Source: Candidatus Gastranaerophilales bacterium
GTDB lineage: Bacteria > Cyanobacteriota > Vampirovibrionia > Gastranaerophilales > Gastranaerophilaceae
DNA: 64,000 nt
Direction of reading: 5' to 3'
Assembly (NCBI GenBank): GCA_944323145.1
Contig: CALURJ010000005.1
Coordinates: 37,294-101,293, forward strand
Shown here: one piece after another, positions 55,459 through 62,567 of the stretch
Numbering within the stretch: the first letter of the stretch is position 1
Layout: each line of letters starts with the position of its first letter
Translations under genes and position numbers: made by a program
The notes under the pieces: model-generated
What the model saw: the letters and a program-made list of their open reading frames with translations, nothing else
What the model was told of the DNA's origin: nothing
Databases searched by the model: none

Positions 55459-55956
55459 TTATTTTGTTTCTGTTTCATTTTTAGGTTTTGTGCTTATTAC
55501 TGTGAATTTATCCACATCCATCCAGGCATCTCCCAGTGCGCTTGAAAAAACTTTACCGGTAAATTCAACTATATCGCCGGAATTCAGGTCAATATGTTTT
55601 TCAGCCTCTGTTCTGTTAAGAAAGATTTTCAATTCGGACAGAGGAATATTATGATCCGTTACGTCCGGACGCTGGATTAAAAATGAGATATATTTCTCGG
55701 AACTTCTCATTGCGGGCTTGTAATCCAAACCTAATGTTGAAAATTTATCAAATTTTGCTTTTATTTTTATATTTTTGTTCATATAAAAATTTGGTCTTGC
55801 CACAACATCCAAAGGATTAACAACAGAATAGGCTACAGTTTGTTTGGAGTTTGTAGGTGTGTTTGCATTTACAATAAGTGTTTGAGGCGCTTGTGCACAA
55901 ACACTTAAACCTGCTGCAACCGCTAATATTAAAACCAATCCTTTAAATTTATTCAT
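55459..55956 (-). CDS. secreted hypothetical protein
   Basis: 165 residues with a signal peptide (~1-22, G-L-V-L-I-L-A-V-A-A-G-L-S-V-C-A-Q-A). The mature part is beta-rich, with I-K-I-K-A-K-F-D-K-F and G-D-I-V-E-F-T-G-K-V-F strands suggesting an OB-like fold. No family recognised. It lies 31 nt upstream of the GH57 gene on the same strand; co-transcription is possible but the functions do not obviously connect. Confidence 0.68.
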   Translation of the reverse strand: MNKFKGLVLILAVAAGLSVCAQAPQTLIVNANTPTNSKQTVAYSVVNPLDVVARPNFYMNKNIKIKAKFDKFSTLGLDYKPAMRSSEKYISFLIQRPDVTDHNIPLSELKIFLNRTEAEKHIDLNSGDIVEFTGKVFSSALGDAWMDVDKFTVISTKPKNETETK

Positions 55957-56126
55957 TTTATAAATTCCCCTCTTATTTATTTTTATTTAACAATAATATT
56001 CTAGCACAATATTTAATATTTGTAACTACCTGCTCTAGTAATTAAAATAGATTTTATAAATTAGTTTTTTTACTTGAATAAGCGAAATTTATATGATATT
56101 ATTTATAAAAAATAAAGGATGGTTTA

Positions 56127-56567
56127 ATGAATATAAAAAGAACTGGTCTTTCCACAATGGGTTACGCAATTGTACTTGTTATTATTCTTGGTGTCGTAAT
56201 GATTATAAGTGCTCCAATGATGGCTGATAAGTATAACAATGATAAAAAAGAACAGGAACAGCAACAGGACAATTCCGATACCGAACTTTCAGAAACCCGT
56301 GACTATTATGAGAATACTTTAATTAACATAACTGATGAGATCCATAATATAGAGAACCGTTTAACATCAAGAATAGATGATTTGGAGATGCGTCAAAATC
56401 AGATGCAACAGTCTACGTCTGCTCCTCCTTCAGAACCGGTCGTTTCCGATAAATATATTTGTGAAATTGAGGGAGTAAAAAATGAATACGGGAATACTGT
56501 ACCATTGAACCCGGACATGGATATTTCATCCCAAAGAATTGTTTTTGTATGTGAATACAGAAGATAA
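56127..56567 (+). CDS. membrane-anchored coiled-coil protein, unknown
   Basis: 146 residues. One hydrophobic segment near the N-terminus (G-Y-A-I-V-L-V-I-I-L-G-V-V-M-I-I), then a polar Q/E/N-rich coiled-coil (~38-100) and a small C-terminal domain with two Cys. The N-terminus R-T-G-L-S-T-M-G-Y-A has some resemblance to a pilin-like helix but lacks Glu at +5. Function unknown. AAAGGATGG precedes the ATG. Confidence 0.65.
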   Translation: MNIKRTGLSTMGYAIVLVIILGVVMIISAPMMADKYNNDKKEQEQQQDNSDTELSETRDYYENTLINITDEIHNIENRLTSRIDDLEMRQNQMQQSTSAPPSEPVVSDKYICEIEGVKNEYGNTVPLNPDMDISSQRIVFVCEYRR

Positions 56568-56568
56568 A

Positions 56569-56606
56569 AAAATAACCGGTTAAATTTTTAACCGGTTATT
56601 TTTTTT
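56569..56606. terminator. bidirectional terminator between coiled-coil protein and ferredoxin genes
   Basis: AATAACCGGTTAAA / TTTAACCGGTTATT stem with an A run before and T8 after. Confidence 0.92.
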
Positions 56607-56623
56607 ATGCGTGTGTAATAATT

Positions 56624-56800
56624 TTATTCTACTTCAATAGCGCTAACAGGGCAAGCATCTGCTGCTTCTTTAACACAATCCATGTTATCTGCAACTGCTG
56701 CTTCGTCAACTTTAGCAACACCATCTACTGAAAATACGGCGTCACAAATTTGTTCGCAAGCGCCACAACCGATACAAGAGTCATTTACTTTTACTGTCAT
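56624..56800 (-). CDS. single-cluster 4Fe-4S ferredoxin
   Basis: 58-residue electron carrier read directly from the minus strand (ATG at 56800, AAGGAGA upstream). C9-x2-C12-x2-C15 with C50-P supply the four cluster ligands. C19 and C42 occupy the positions that form a disulfide in the Thermotoga maritima-type monocluster ferredoxin as I recall it. Acidic (many D/E), cytoplasmic. Likely donor in anaerobic redox metabolism. Confidence 0.93.
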   Translation of the reverse strand: MTVKVNDSCIGCGACEQICDAVFSVDGVAKVDEAAVADNMDCVKEAADACPVSAIEVE

Positions 56801-56879
56801 TTCTACATTCTCCTTATTTTTAATACAATTGTGAATTTCTTCACTACTATATTTTAATACAAAAATTTTTAAAATTCAA

Positions 56880-58058
56880 TTAAAAAATATGTTCTTTTAT
56901 AATTTTTGCAACATAATCAAAACCGGTAATAATCCCGAGGTTTGCAGGCTTAATATTTTTTGCGTATACAAGAACAGGAACCTGCTCTCTTGTATGATCG
57001 GTACCCTCAACTGTCGGGTCACACCCGTGGTCTGCAGTGATTATTAACAAATCTTCCTCTGTCATATTTTCGATAATATCATCAACAAAAGTGTCAATTT
57101 CTTCAATAGCCTTACCGTATCCTTTCGGGTCATTTCTGTGGCCGTAAAGCATGTCTGTGTCGACAAGATTTGTAAAAATTAAATCCCCTGTGGTACTTTT
57201 AACTTCTCTATAATCAGGGTATGCAATTTTTGAAAGTTCCAGTTCGTTTTTGACTGCTTTTAAAGTAAGTTCAAGCCCTTCTTTATTTGAACCTGTATGG
57301 ATTGCATGAGTTATTCCTGATTTTGAAAAAATATCTTCAATTTTTCCGATAGCAATAACTTTTCCGCCTGAGTTTTTTATGTCATTCAAAACAGTATGTG
57401 AGGGCACCATAGAATAATCCCGTCTGTCTTTTGAAATTCTTGAAGGTTTGCCGTCAATAACTTTGTACGGCCGTGCAATAACTCTTGAAACATTCCAATC
57501 CCCTTTATCAAGAATTTTTCTTGCAATTTCACACCATTTGTACAATGTTTGCAGCGGTATTAAGTCTGTATCAACCGCAATCTGGAAAACACTGTCAGCG
57601 CTTGTATAAACTATCGGGAATTTTGTTTTGTGGTGCTCATCATTTAACTCTGCAATAATTGCAGTTCCGCTTGCAGGACGGTTTGCAAGTATTCCGCCGC
57701 AGCCTGTTTCTTTTATAAATTCCTCAATAAGTTCCTGTGGAAAGCCTTCAGGATAAGTTGAGAACGGTTTTGGAGAAATAAGTCCTGCCATTTCCCAGTG
57801 GCCTGTTGTTGTGTCTTTGCCTTTGGATTTTTCAAGCATTGTTCCATACTGCCCGGAAGGATTGGGCTCTTTAGCTATTCCTTTGAAATCCTGAATGTTT
57901 CCGAGTCCGATTTTTTGCATATTAGGAACATTCAATCCGTTATTAAATTCGCATACATGCTTCAATGTATTACATTCAGGTGTATCATTGAAATCTCTGC
58001 AATCAGACATTGCACCGATACCCATAGAATCAATAACCATTACAATTGCTCTTTTCAT
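56880..58058 (-). CDS. deoB: phosphopentomutase
   Basis: Interconverts (deoxy)ribose 1- and 5-phosphate in nucleoside salvage; alkaline phosphatase superfamily, 392 residues. Metal-binding motifs: V-I-D-S-M-G-I-G-A-M at the start, D-T-T-T-G-H-W-E, D-T-D-M-L-Y-G-H-R and I-T-A-D-H-G-C-D-P with T-D-H-T-R-E. I chose the ATG at 58058 (AAAGGGGGA upstream) over one at 58109 that would add 17 unrelated residues. Fits with mtnP as part of nucleoside salvage. Confidence 0.96.
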   Translation of the reverse strand: MKRAIVMVIDSMGIGAMSDCRDFNDTPECNTLKHVCEFNNGLNVPNMQKIGLGNIQDFKGIAKEPNPSGQYGTMLEKSKGKDTTTGHWEMAGLISPKPFSTYPEGFPQELIEEFIKETGCGGILANRPASGTAIIAELNDEHHKTKFPIVYTSADSVFQIAVDTDLIPLQTLYKWCEIARKILDKGDWNVSRVIARPYKVIDGKPSRISKDRRDYSMVPSHTVLNDIKNSGGKVIAIGKIEDIFSKSGITHAIHTGSNKEGLELTLKAVKNELELSKIAYPDYREVKSTTGDLIFTNLVDTDMLYGHRNDPKGYGKAIEEIDTFVDDIIENMTEEDLLIITADHGCDPTVEGTDHTREQVPVLVYAKNIKPANLGIITGFDYVAKIIKEHIF

Positions 58059-58092
58059 ATTTCCCCCTTTTAGTGCAATTATTTTAGCAACA

Positions 58093-58626
58093 CTATTCTG
58101 CAATGTCAATTATTGAATATGCATTAAAATTGACGTTGCCGAAAACAATTTGTACATGAGCCTGTCCGTGTGGAACAAGTTTTACAAAATTAATTGCTTG
58201 TTCCCCGAAATCATCATTGGTTTCGGCTGCGGGAAGTTTAGCTATTACATAATGCGCCTGATAGAGTTTTAAATATGTTTTGCCGTTTTCCTTAACTCCT
58301 TCGACCTGATAATGTCCTGTCGGAATTATTGAACCGTCTTGAAGTTTGAGGTTTAGAGGAATTAAAAGTATAGGAAGTTCCTTTGAAACATTTAAAATAG
58401 AATCTGTTTCGTTGCTTTGCTGAATACTTTCGCCTTTAGGAATATTTTTATCCCGTTTCTTTTTCCCCTTTTTGCTTTCTAGAGCCTGTTCAAATTCTTT
58501 ATCGCTTACTGCTTCCTGCCCGTAAATATTTTGGTCTCCGTAGTTATCCCACAAATCTCCTTCTGCAAGTGCAAAATTACCGGAACATACTATTATTGCA
58601 AACAAAACCGTCAAAAAATTTTTCAT
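58093..58626 (-). CDS. secreted hypothetical protein
   Basis: 177 residues with a signal peptide (~1-21, L-T-V-L-F-A-I-I-V-C-S-G-N-F-A-L-A). A charged Lys-rich linker (~45-75) leads to a beta-rich C-terminal domain with P-I-L-L-I-P-L-N-L-K-L and G-H-Y-Q-V. No family recognised. The gene is 34 nt upstream of deoB on the same strand. Confidence 0.68.
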   Translation of the reverse strand: MKNFLTVLFAIIVCSGNFALAEGDLWDNYGDQNIYGQEAVSDKEFEQALESKKGKKKRDKNIPKGESIQQSNETDSILNVSKELPILLIPLNLKLQDGSIIPTGHYQVEGVKENGKTYLKLYQAHYVIAKLPAAETNDDFGEQAINFVKLVPHGQAHVQIVFGNVNFNAYSIIDIAE

Positions 58627-58680
58627 ACTTTTATTTTAATGTTTTTTTTGAAAAAGTATACATCCGTTTATATGACAAAC

Positions 58681-58709
58681 TTGAAAAAAAGTGGAATATC
58701 TGTTAAAAT
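58681..58709 (+). promoter_or_regulatory. promoter of prepilin-like gene 58742
   Basis: TTGAAA (58681-58686), 17-nt spacer ending TGT, TAAAAT (58704-58709), 32 nt before the ATG. Confidence 0.65.
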
Positions 58710-58771
58710 AAAAATGCTTTATATCTAAACGGAGAATATTTATGAAGAAATTAAAAATTGTTGAGGCCTTC

Positions 58772-58781
58772 GGGGGGGGGG
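58772..58781 (+). repeat. G10 homopolymer in coding start
   Basis: Ten Gs after TTC, followed by CACTTTAGGCTCTGCTGGAG, nearly identical to the flank at 23122. Ten Gs lead to TAG. Confidence 0.9.
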
Positions 58782-58827
58782 CACTTTAGGCTCTGCTGGA
58801 GACTCTGAAGGAATTGGTTTTGTTTGT

Positions 58828-58850
58828 CATCCCGCACCGGTTGCGGGATT
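58828..58850 (+). repeat. GTCATCCCGC-type palindrome
   Basis: GTCATCCCGCA-CCGGT-TGCGGGAT hairpin in the leader of the prepilin gene, of the small palindromic-repeat type found scattered in many bacterial genomes. Confidence 0.5.
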
Positions 58851-58860
58851 TTATGGTGGA

Positions 58861-58888
58861 TTAGAAGATAAGAAGGTAGGATGGTATG
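58861..58888 (+). repeat. octamer tandem repeat (RGAAGGTA type), copy B
   Basis: Units AGAAGATA, AGAAGGTA, GGATGGTA; encodes L-E-D-K-K-V-G-W-Y-A in the open frame. Confidence 0.65.
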
Positions 58889-58992
58889 CCTTTATCGGTG
58901 AGCGTAGCTCACTAAAAAATAAATTCCTTCACTTAATAGGGAATGTCAGGATGGGTTTTGATCAATACCCACCCCATCCCTCCATAGAAATA

Positions 58993-59091
58993 AAGCCTTC
59001 CCTAAATAGGGAAGGTTTGGAAGGGTTTCAATTATGCTGCTTATTAAAAAGATTGCTACCCGCCCCTAACCCCTCCCTAATCAGGGAGGGG
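58993..59091 (+). repeat. two palindromes of leader element, copy 2
   Basis: AAGCCTTCCCTA / TAGGGAAGGTTT (58993-59018) and CCCCTCCCT-AATC-AGGGAGGGG (59070-59091). The whole block matches 43434-43625 except for the 63-nt insertion there. Confidence 0.75.
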
Positions 59092-59131
59092 AAGAATAAT
59101 TTCCTGAAACGAATTTATACACCTAAATTCG

Positions 59132-59159
59132 CTTCACGTTTTACTGTTCACCCTTCACC
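59132..59159 (+). repeat. heptamer tandem repeat before prepilin motif
   Basis: Units CTTCACG, TTTTACT, GTTCACC, CTTCACC, as at 43676-43703. Confidence 0.65.
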
Positions 59160-59966
59160 TAAAAAGTGGGCTGCATTTACATTGGCAGAAGTTTTAATTA
59201 CCCTCGGTATAATCGGAGTGGTCGCTTCTATTACGCTGCCTGTTGTAATTTCCAAAATCGAAGACAGACAAAATATTGTGAAATGGAAAAAGGCTTATTC
59301 AACGGTTAACAATGCTTTTAATAAAGTTATGTCTGAGGGAATCCCTATTTGTCAGTATCGGGGGCCTAATACTTGTGTAGATGATGGTAGTGGGTACCTG
59401 TATTCTGCGGAGTTTATTAGTGCGATTAAAAATGAATTAAATGTCATTGATGTTTGTGGCTCTGTATCAACACAAAAAAATCCTTTGGGTTTTAAAAAAT
59501 GTGGTTTTGACGGTGATAATATTTGAAATGGCTTTTCCGGAAATGATGTTCGCAGTAAATACAGTCCTCTTGGTGTAACTGTTTCAAAGCTTGGCGCTAA
59601 CGGGACTGTAAGCTGCTATGATTTTGCGAATTTTGCTTTTTTACTTGCCGATGGTACAGTTCTTAATTTTGGAGGATTATGGTCGGGTTTGACAATAGGA
59701 GTTGATGTAAATAGTGCAGTAAAAGGGCCAAATCAGGTTGGTAAGGATTTTTTTCTTATAAGGATTTTTACTAAAAATTACGGGGGAATTAATTATTTAA
59801 AACCTTTTGGAGCAGAAGAAACTCAGGGCTGGAACGATCCTTCAGCAGGCAGTTCAGGGTGCTCAAAAGATATTGGCAAGACAAGTGCAAGTGCAGTGTA
59901 TGAAGCTGCTGGTGCAGGCTGTTCTGCAAAATATCTTATAGAATAAGATAAACATATAAATAAAAC

Positions 59967-59990
59967 GCCGTTTTATAAAACGGCATTTTT
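59967..59990 (+). terminator. terminator after prepilin-like gene
   Basis: GCCGTTTT / AAAACGGC hairpin followed by ATTTTTAAAT; could also act on the convergent sigma factor gene. Confidence 0.75.
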
Positions 59991-60028
59991 AAATCTTTCA
60001 ATAAATAAACACAAAAATATTACCTTCT

Positions 60029-60943
60029 TTAGTCAACGTAAGCCGAAAGGACTTCCTGACCCAACACGGAGAATCTCATTTTTTTCAAAGCTCTCAATTC
60101 TGTCTGGCGGATACATTCTTTTGTAACGCCGTAAATATTGCCGATTTCTTCAAGAGTTTTTCTTGCATTATCTTCAAGTCCGTAGCGCATTTTTACTACT
60201 TCCTGCTCTCTTTCTTTCAGGGTTGAAAGTACGTTTAGAATATCAGTTCTCAAATTTTCATATTCAACATTTTCTGTTGCAGATGCTTTTTCGTCCTGAA
60301 TAATATCTGCGATATTCATTTCTTTTCCGTCAGTGTTTTCAAGACCGCTTTCTATAGAAATTGATTTTGTGTAAGCTGATAAAAATGTGTCAATTTTATC
60401 AGGTTCAATGTTCATTTTTTTTGCCACATCTTCTGTTTTTACCTGACAGTTATTTTCGCGTTCCATCTCTCTTTTAATTTTAGAGAATCGTGACAATGTT
60501 TCCTGAATATATACAGGAATTTTCATGCAATGCGACTGCTCTGATATAGCTTTAAACATGGCCTGTTTAATCCACCAGCTGGCGTAAGTTGCAAATTTGT
60601 AGCCTAATTTGTAATTAAACTTTTCAGCAGCTGCCATAAGCCCGAGATTGCCCTCTTGAATTAAATCAATCATAGGCAAATTTGACATGTGGATTGCTTT
60701 TTTTGCAATTGTTACAACGAGTTTCAAATTAGCTTTAATAAGCTTTTGTTTTGCTTCAATGTCTCCTTCTTTAGCTCTTTTTGCTGTTTCTTTTTCTTCG
60801 GCGGGAGAAAGCGATTTGTAGTCGGAAATTTCTCTGATGTAGGCGGCCAATATGCAGTCAGAACTGCCTTCCAAAATTTCATTTTTTGCCGGGTTTGAAA
60901 ACTGGGATGTGGTTTTCATTTTTACTGGCGAATTTTTTTTCAT
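60029..60943 (-). CDS. alternative sigma-70 family (group 2/RpoD-like) sigma factor
   Basis: RNA polymerase sigma subunit of 304 residues. Region 1.2/2 (Y-I-R-E-I-S-D-Y to D-L-I-Q-E-G-N-L-G-L), region 2.4 F-A-T-Y-A-S-W-W-I-K-Q-A, region 3 around P-V-Y-I-Q-E-T-L, and region 4 with M-R-Y-G-L and T-L-E-E-I-G-N-I-Y-G-V-T-K-E-C-I-R-Q are visible. It lacks a long region 1.1, and its 2.4 (M-F-K-A-I-S-E-Q-S-H-C-M-K-I-P) and 4.2 segments differ from the near-invariant primary sigma sequence, so I call it an alternative sigma. The upstream region holds a repeated palindromic operator-like sequence. Target promoters unknown. Confidence 0.88.
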   Translation of the reverse strand: MKKNSPVKMKTTSQFSNPAKNEILEGSSDCILAAYIREISDYKSLSPAEEKETAKRAKEGDIEAKQKLIKANLKLVVTIAKKAIHMSNLPMIDLIQEGNLGLMAAAEKFNYKLGYKFATYASWWIKQAMFKAISEQSHCMKIPVYIQETLSRFSKIKREMERENNCQVKTEDVAKKMNIEPDKIDTFLSAYTKSISIESGLENTDGKEMNIADIIQDEKASATENVEYENLRTDILNVLSTLKEREQEVVKMRYGLEDNARKTLEEIGNIYGVTKECIRQTELRALKKMRFSVLGQEVLSAYVD

Positions 60944-61002
60944 ACCTCATTAAACTCCTTCTTATTAAATTAAACACAAGACGACCGAGAGTAAACTTCA
61001 CT

Positions 61003-61034
61003 TAGTATATACTTAGTATATACTATAGTATATA
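61003..61034. promoter_or_regulatory. operator-like triple repeat between sigma factor and thioredoxin-like genes
   Basis: TAGTATATACT, TAGTATATACTA, TAGTATATA in direct tandem (starts 61003, 61014, 61026; spacing 11-12 bp, about one helical turn). Each unit is itself a palindrome (TAGTATATACTA). Located between divergent start codons; suggests cooperative binding of a dimeric regulator. Confidence 0.55.
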
Positions 61035-61097
61035 AAATTTCAAGTCTTATATTAAGAATTATTAAAAATATAAACTTGTATGAATTAATTTTTTTAG

Positions 61098-61103
61098 TAT
61101 AAT
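61098..61103 (+). promoter_or_regulatory. -10 element of thioredoxin-like gene
   Basis: TATAAT 19 nt before the ATG at 61123, with a weak TTGTAT 16 nt further upstream. Confidence 0.5.
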
Positions 61104-61122
61104 TTAGATTGTGGAGGATATT

Positions 61123-61590
61123 ATGAAAAAGAAAATATTTATAACTTTAGGTATAATTTTTGCATTAGCTTGTACTTCAGCTGTTGCTATAGCGGTATCA
61201 ATGATGAATGCGCCGAAGCATCCGTCTGATTATCATATCGGTATCACTTATGAAGAGGCTGTTGAGGCTTCCGAAAGGCCGATGCTTGCTGTATTTTATG
61301 TTGACTGGTGCGGGTATTGTTTGAAATTTATGCCTAAATTTAATATATTGAGCAAATTATATAAAAATAAGTATAATTTTGTAATGGTAAACGTCGAAGA
61401 TGAGGCAAATTCGAAACTGGTTGAGGATGTTGGTATTGCCGGATTCCCGACAGTTTATATTCTGGATCCGAAATATGACAACAGAGTCCTTATGCCGAAT
61501 TTGATATATCAGGATTTAGGTAAATTCAGAGTAGAATTAGACAGATATCTTAGAATAAGAGGTCTTCTGGATAAAGCTTCTGAAAAATAG
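61123..61590 (+). CDS. thioredoxin-like protein, membrane-anchored or secreted
   Basis: 155 residues. N-terminal hydrophobic segment (~5-27), then a thioredoxin fold with redox motif W-C63-G-Y-C66 and the cis-Pro loop G-F-P-T-V-Y. It is most like periplasmic thiol-disulfide or cytochrome-maturation-type thioredoxins; partner unknown. ATG 61123 with GGAGG 6 nt upstream is preferred over the GTG at 61111, which itself forms part of the ribosome site. It is divergent from the sigma factor and may share regulation with it. Confidence 0.88.
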   Translation: MKKKIFITLGIIFALACTSAVAIAVSMMNAPKHPSDYHIGITYEEAVEASERPMLAVFYVDWCGYCLKFMPKFNILSKLYKNKYNFVMVNVEDEANSKLVEDVGIAGFPTVYILDPKYDNRVLMPNLIYQDLGKFRVELDRYLRIRGLLDKASEK

Positions 61591-61600
61591 TCAAAAAAAA

Positions 61601-61625
61601 GACCTTGATATTGATATTCAAGGCC
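61601..61625 (-). terminator. hairpin with T run on the minus strand
   Basis: CCTTGATA / TATTCAAGG hairpin. On the plus strand it lacks a following T run, but on the minus strand it is followed by TCTTTTTTTT, so it would stop transcripts coming leftward, for example read-through from rlmH antisense to folE2. Confidence 0.5.
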
Positions 61626-61722
61626 TATCCGTTTAAATAAGAAGAGAGAGCTTTATATTTATATAAAGTACAGCGGCATGAAAAAGTTGCTATTTTAGAG
61701 TTAAATATTAAGAAATATTACA

Positions 61723-62511
61723 ATGAAGGACATACAGAATTTAAAAGATACCAGAAATGTTGATATCCAAAAGGTGGGAATTAAGCATTTGGAACTGCCT
61801 TTGATAATTCAGCGTAAAAATAATTCAAATCAGGTCGTTTGTGCAAGGGCGCGTGTTAATGTTTCTTTGCCGAAAGATTATAAAGGAACGCACATGTCCA
61901 GATTTGTTGAAGTTTTGGCTGAATGGAAAAATAAAAATCTTCTTGGTGTTGATATTAAAGGGTGTCTTGAAAAAATTATCAAAAATCTTGACGCACAGAG
62001 CGGTGAGTTGGAGTTTAATTTTACTTATTTTTTAGATAAGAAATCTCCTGTTACCGGAATGTCGGCACCTATGAGCTATGATTGTTCTTTTGAGGGAAGA
62101 ATTGAGGATAATGACTATAAATTTATTCTCGGAGTGGTTGTTCCTGTAACAACTCTATGCCCTTGTTCAAAGGAAATTTCCGATAACGGAGCGCATAATC
62201 AGCGCGCTTTTATAAAAGTAAAGGTTTCTTATGATGAAAGTGAACAGGTCTGGCTTGAAGATTTAATCGAATTGATTGAGTCCTGTGCTTCATGTCCTGT
62301 TTACCCTCTTTTGAAAAGAGAGGACGAAAAATTTGTAACAGAAAAGGCATGGGATAATCCTAAGTTTGTGGAAGATGTTTTGCGCGATGCTGTTGTAAAA
62401 TTAAGAAATCATCCTGTTGTCAAAGAGTTTGAAGTTGAATGCGAAGCTTTTGAAAGTATTCATAATCATTCTGCCTGGGCATTTCAGCATGAGGTGAAAT
62501 ACTTAAAATAG
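61723..62511 (+). CDS. folE2: GTP cyclohydrolase FolE2 (type IB)
   Basis: First step of folate (and queuosine precursor) synthesis, converting GTP to dihydroneopterin triphosphate; metal-flexible type IB enzyme, 262 residues. Signature T-L-C-P-C-S-K-E-I-S with the catalytic cysteine, G-A-H-N-Q-R-A, and the C-terminal E-S-I-H-N-H-S-A motif are present. No good ribosome site before the ATG (A-rich only). No zinc-regulator site was recognised upstream. Confidence 0.94.
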   Translation: MKDIQNLKDTRNVDIQKVGIKHLELPLIIQRKNNSNQVVCARARVNVSLPKDYKGTHMSRFVEVLAEWKNKNLLGVDIKGCLEKIIKNLDAQSGELEFNFTYFLDKKSPVTGMSAPMSYDCSFEGRIEDNDYKFILGVVVPVTTLCPCSKEISDNGAHNQRAFIKVKVSYDESEQVWLEDLIELIESCASCPVYPLLKREDEKFVTEKAWDNPKFVEDVLRDAVVKLRNHPVVKEFEVECEAFESIHNHSAWAFQHEVKYLK

Positions 62512-62567
62512 TGTTATTAATTATAATTGGGGAGGGGGCAAAATTTTGCAGGTGAGTGCGATAATGT

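Larger units (their letters stand above)
58742..59946 (+). pseudogene. phase-variable type IV prepilin-like gene, OFF by G10 and with in-frame TGA
   Basis: The ATG at 58742 (CGGAGA upstream) reads ten codons into a G10 run and stops at TAG 58787-58789. With 11 or 8 Gs the frame opens through a ~145-residue leader into F-T-L-A-E-V-L-I-T-L-G-I-I-G-V-V (Ala at -1, Glu at +5). A second block follows: TGA at 59524-59526 in the mature domain, after which the same frame continues to 59946 with L-L-A-D-G-T-V-L and D-V-N-S-A-V-K-G-P-N-Q-V-G-K-D-F-F, matching paralogs. So full-length product needs both a G-tract change and suppression or reversal of the TGA. Confidence 0.72.

Noticed and set aside
56127..56567. 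Fifth prepilin-like gene
   Set aside because: The hydrophobic N-terminus lacks the F-T-L-x-E signature and Glu at +5, so I list it only as a membrane-anchored coiled-coil protein.
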